This document shows, in pieces, positions 6,156 to 8,088 of a DNA stretch of 8,088 nt (its first letter is position 1; each line of letters opens with the position of its first letter). The DNA is from Treponema sp. (GTDB lineage Bacteria > Spirochaetota > Spirochaetia > Treponematales > Treponemataceae): positions 1 through 8,088 of the forward strand of contig JAILQA010000517.1 of NCBI GenBank assembly GCA_024699205.1. The letters run 5' to 3'. The notes under the pieces were generated by a model that was not told the DNA's origin, did no database searches, and saw nothing but the letters and a program-made list of their open reading frames with translations. The position numbers were made by a program, and so were the translations under genes.

Positions 6156-8088
6156 TTGGAAGAAGAAAGTATAGACCAAAAGAAAACAATTGCCAGACTC
6201 GAACGGGCCTTATATCACGAAGCCCAATATCGCACTTCCCTGTTATCTACTGCGACTTCTTTTTATGATGCTAATATTACAAAGAATTTAATAGAATCGG
6301 ATTTTTTCTTTAAAAATAGAAAAACGGGAGAACTTATTTCGGTTCCTGAATATGTTGGTCTTTCAATTCCCTGCAAATTTTCTGAATTTGTAAAGAGATG
6401 GGTCGAAAAAGTTACCTTCAATACTACAAAGTCTGAATTAGGTGATATTGACCATATTAATTCCACTCTTATCGAATCCTATAATTCTGGAAAGCGTGAT
6501 TATGTCATAAATTACTGGATGGAAAGCTCAGATAACAGCAGATTATATATAAACCAGCGTTTTTTACTTACTAAAAATGAAAATGGTGATATCTGCACGT
6601 TATCCATTGTAAAGGATTATACAGATAAAGTTTCAAATGATTATGCTGTAAAACAGGAAATGCTGGAGCAGTATGCTTATTTTGATCAGATTACAAAAGG
6701 CTACAATTATATAAAATTCAAGGAAAAGCTGCACAAAGTTGCAACAGACGGTTCAATCATTTGTCTTGATATTCATAATTTTAAAATTGTTAATTCAATC
6801 TGCGGTATCTCAAGAGGGGATCAGGTTATAAAAGAAATATGGAATAAAATATTTGAGTTGATTGACGTTTCTGCCGGTAATCTGGCGGCCCATGTAAATG
6901 CAGATCATTTTATTATTTTTCTTAATACAAAGGATAATCAAATAATCATTAGGACACTAAAGAATATTTCCCTTTCGCTTTCTTTGATTTCTGCAGAAAT
7001 GAGCGTTCCTCAAATCAGGCCTTACTTTGGGGTTTCTTCCTGGCATACAAACAAAAAGATTGAACAGTCCTATAACGAAGCAATTATTGCAAAGCATAAA
7101 GCAAAGGAACAGCAGAACTCGGATTATGCATTTTTTAATGAAGAAGACACAATGCGTACAATCAGAGATAAAAAAATGACGGACTCTTTTGAAGATGCGC
7201 TTGCAAGAAAAGAGTTCAAACTCTGGTTCCAGCCAAAATATAATCCTATTACAAAAAAACTCGTAGGAGCAGAAGCGCTTGTCCGCTGGTATACTCCTGA
7301 CGGTGCAATCATTCAGCCTGGTGATTTTATTCCTTTATTTGAAAAAAGCAATTTAATCAGGCAGCTTGATGAATATATTTTCAGAAACCTTTGTTTGATT
7401 TTGAGTGGCTGGCAAAGAGCAGGCAAGAATATTGTCCCTATTTCTGTAAACCTTTCAAGAGCAAGTCTTTATTACAAGGAAATTGTAAATCTATACAAAA
7501 ACATTGTTGAAAAAATCGGACTTGATAAAAAGTTCGTTCCTATAGAAATTACAGAAACCGCCGCTATAACCAACAGGCAGATTAAAGAAATTGCGGACGA
7601 TTTTCATGCAGCGGGCTTTACTCTCCAGATGGATGATTTTGGTTCCGGCTACTCTTCTCTTGCTTCTCTCAACACAATGCATTTTGAAACCTTAAAACTT
7701 GATAAGAGTTTAATTGATTTTATCGGTAATTTTGGCGGTGACCGGCTTATTGAACACACAATCTGCCTGGCAAAGGAACTTGGAATGTATGTGACTGCTG
7801 AGGGTGTTGAAAAAGAAGATCAGGTCAATTTCTTAAAGCATACCGGCTGTGACAGCATTCAGGGATTTTATTATTCCAAACCAATTCCTAAAAACGAGTT
7901 TGAGATTATTCTTGATACTCTTGAACAGGAAACAATTGCTACAGAAATAGATCACCTTGCAGAGCATATCCGCAATTTTAACCAGAGTTTTATCAGGGGC
8001 CCTCTCTATTCATTTACAGTTAACCTTACAAAAGATAATTTTATAACTACTAATGGCCTTGATAAATGGAAAGAAAACACAGGAATTG
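6156..8088 (+). CDS. c-di-GMP phosphodiesterase: PAS-like, degenerate GGDEF, intact EAL; 3' end outside window
   Basis: Signalling protein expected to hydrolyse cyclic di-GMP; 644 residues are visible from the TTG start and no stop occurs before the right edge. Order: a short helix, a PAS-like sensor region (about 25-165), a GGDEF domain (about 177-335), an EAL domain (about 345-590), then a further segment. The GGDEF domain keeps DIHNF and the NS..G...GD pattern, but the signature is NADHF (248-252), so it should not make c-di-GMP; such domains often bind GTP or act as regulators. The EAL domain keeps E373 (EALVRW), N432 (NLSR), E464 (EITET), D493-D494 (DDFGSGYSSL), K514 (LKLDKS), E552 (AEGVE) and Q569 (QGFYYSKP), the set needed for metal binding and catalysis. 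No transmembrane segment is visible, so it is probably cytoplasmic. It is divergent from iorA and shares its spacer; a functional link is not shown. Confidence 0.9.
   Translation, partial: MEEESIDQKKTIARLERALYHEAQYRTSLLSTATSFYDANITKNLIESDFFFKNRKTGELISVPEYVGLSIPCKFSEFVKRWVEKVTFNTTKSELGDIDHINSTLIESYNSGKRDYVINYWMESSDNSRLYINQRFLLTKNENGDICTLSIVKDYTDKVSNDYAVKQEMLEQYAYFDQITKGYNYIKFKEKLHKVATDGSIICLDIHNFKIVNSICGISRGDQVIKEIWNKIFELIDVSAGNLAAHVNADHFIIFLNTKDNQIIIRTLKNISLSLSLISAEMSVPQIRPYFGVSSWHTNKKIEQSYNEAIIAKHKAKEQQNSDYAFFNEEDTMRTIRDKKMTDSFEDALARKEFKLWFQPKYNPITKKLVGAEALVRWYTPDGAIIQPGDFIPLFEKSNLIRQLDEYIFRNLCLILSGWQRAGKNIVPISVNLSRASLYYKEIVNLYKNIVEKIGLDKKFVPIEITETAAITNRQIKEIADDFHAAGFTLQMDDFGSGYSSLASLNTMHFETLKLDKSLIDFIGNFGGDRLIEHTICLAKELGMYVTAEGVEKEDQVNFLKHTGCDSIQGFYYSKPIPKNEFEIILDTLEQETIATEIDHLAEHIRNFNQSFIRGPLYSFTVNLTKDNFITTNGLDKWKENTGI

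Noticed and set aside
6136..6174. Twelve-codon reading frame with two Trp codons (MIWGQTVWKKKV), a possible Trp leader peptide
   Set aside because: It is on the strand opposite to iorA, overlaps the EAL gene's likely start, has a G-rich site 11 bases upstream at best, and no attenuator hairpins follow it. The Trp content is probably chance.
1..8088. CRISPR arrays, tRNA or rRNA genes, transposases, attachment sites
   Set aside because: No regularly spaced long repeats, no cloverleaf-like or rRNA-like stretch and no recombinase or transposase motif were seen on either strand.

Overview
The window is a low-GC (high-30s percent by eye), densely coded stretch with five genes and no RNA gene, CRISPR array or insertion sequence that I can see. 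The mix of genes (xylan-side-chain and xylo-oligosaccharide enzymes, an indolepyruvate:ferredoxin oxidoreductase, and a PAS/GGDEF/EAL signalling protein with a TTG start) fits an anaerobic, fibre-associated gut or rumen bacterium. My best guess is a host-associated Treponema (Spirochaetota). That is an inference from gene style; no 16S or marker gene is present.

Layout. (1) 2-817 (+): the 3' part of an alpha/beta-hydrolase esterase of the feruloyl-esterase / PHB-depolymerase-like (CE1/LpqC) type, entering from the left edge. (2) 818-954: spacer with three 11-bp direct repeats, a possible -10 and a strong Shine-Dalgarno. (3) 955-3030 (+): a GH120-type beta-xylosidase with no signal peptide. 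(4) 3104-3475 (+): a small, very acidic protein of unknown function. (5) 3506-4072 and 4105-6018 (-): iorB and iorA, the two subunits of indolepyruvate ferredoxin oxidoreductase, transcribed as iorA-iorB and converging on the acidic-protein gene over an imperfect hairpin that contains both stop codons. (6) 6019-6155: divergent spacer with roughly phased T-tracts, a dyad at the iorA start and tandem 10-bp repeats. (7) 6156-8088 (+): a c-di-GMP protein with a PAS-like region, degenerate GGDEF and intact EAL domain, running off the right edge.

How they work together. The esterase and GH120 enzyme form a plausible hemicellulose unit: the esterase removes acyl groups (feruloyl or acetyl) from xylan, and the cytoplasmic GH120 enzyme splits the imported xylo-oligosaccharides. 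IorAB handles aryl-2-oxoacids from aromatic amino acids, oxidising them to aryl-acetyl-CoA with reduction of ferredoxin, or running in reverse to make aromatic amino acids from aryl-acetates, as is known for some rumen anaerobes. The EAL protein probably breaks down c-di-GMP. I see no link between the three modules beyond adjacency, and nothing that forces the conclusion of a new multi-gene system. The most notable details are the 11-bp repeat array, a 14-residue insertion between the two catalytic acids of the GH120 enzyme, and the unusual start regions of iorA and the EAL gene.
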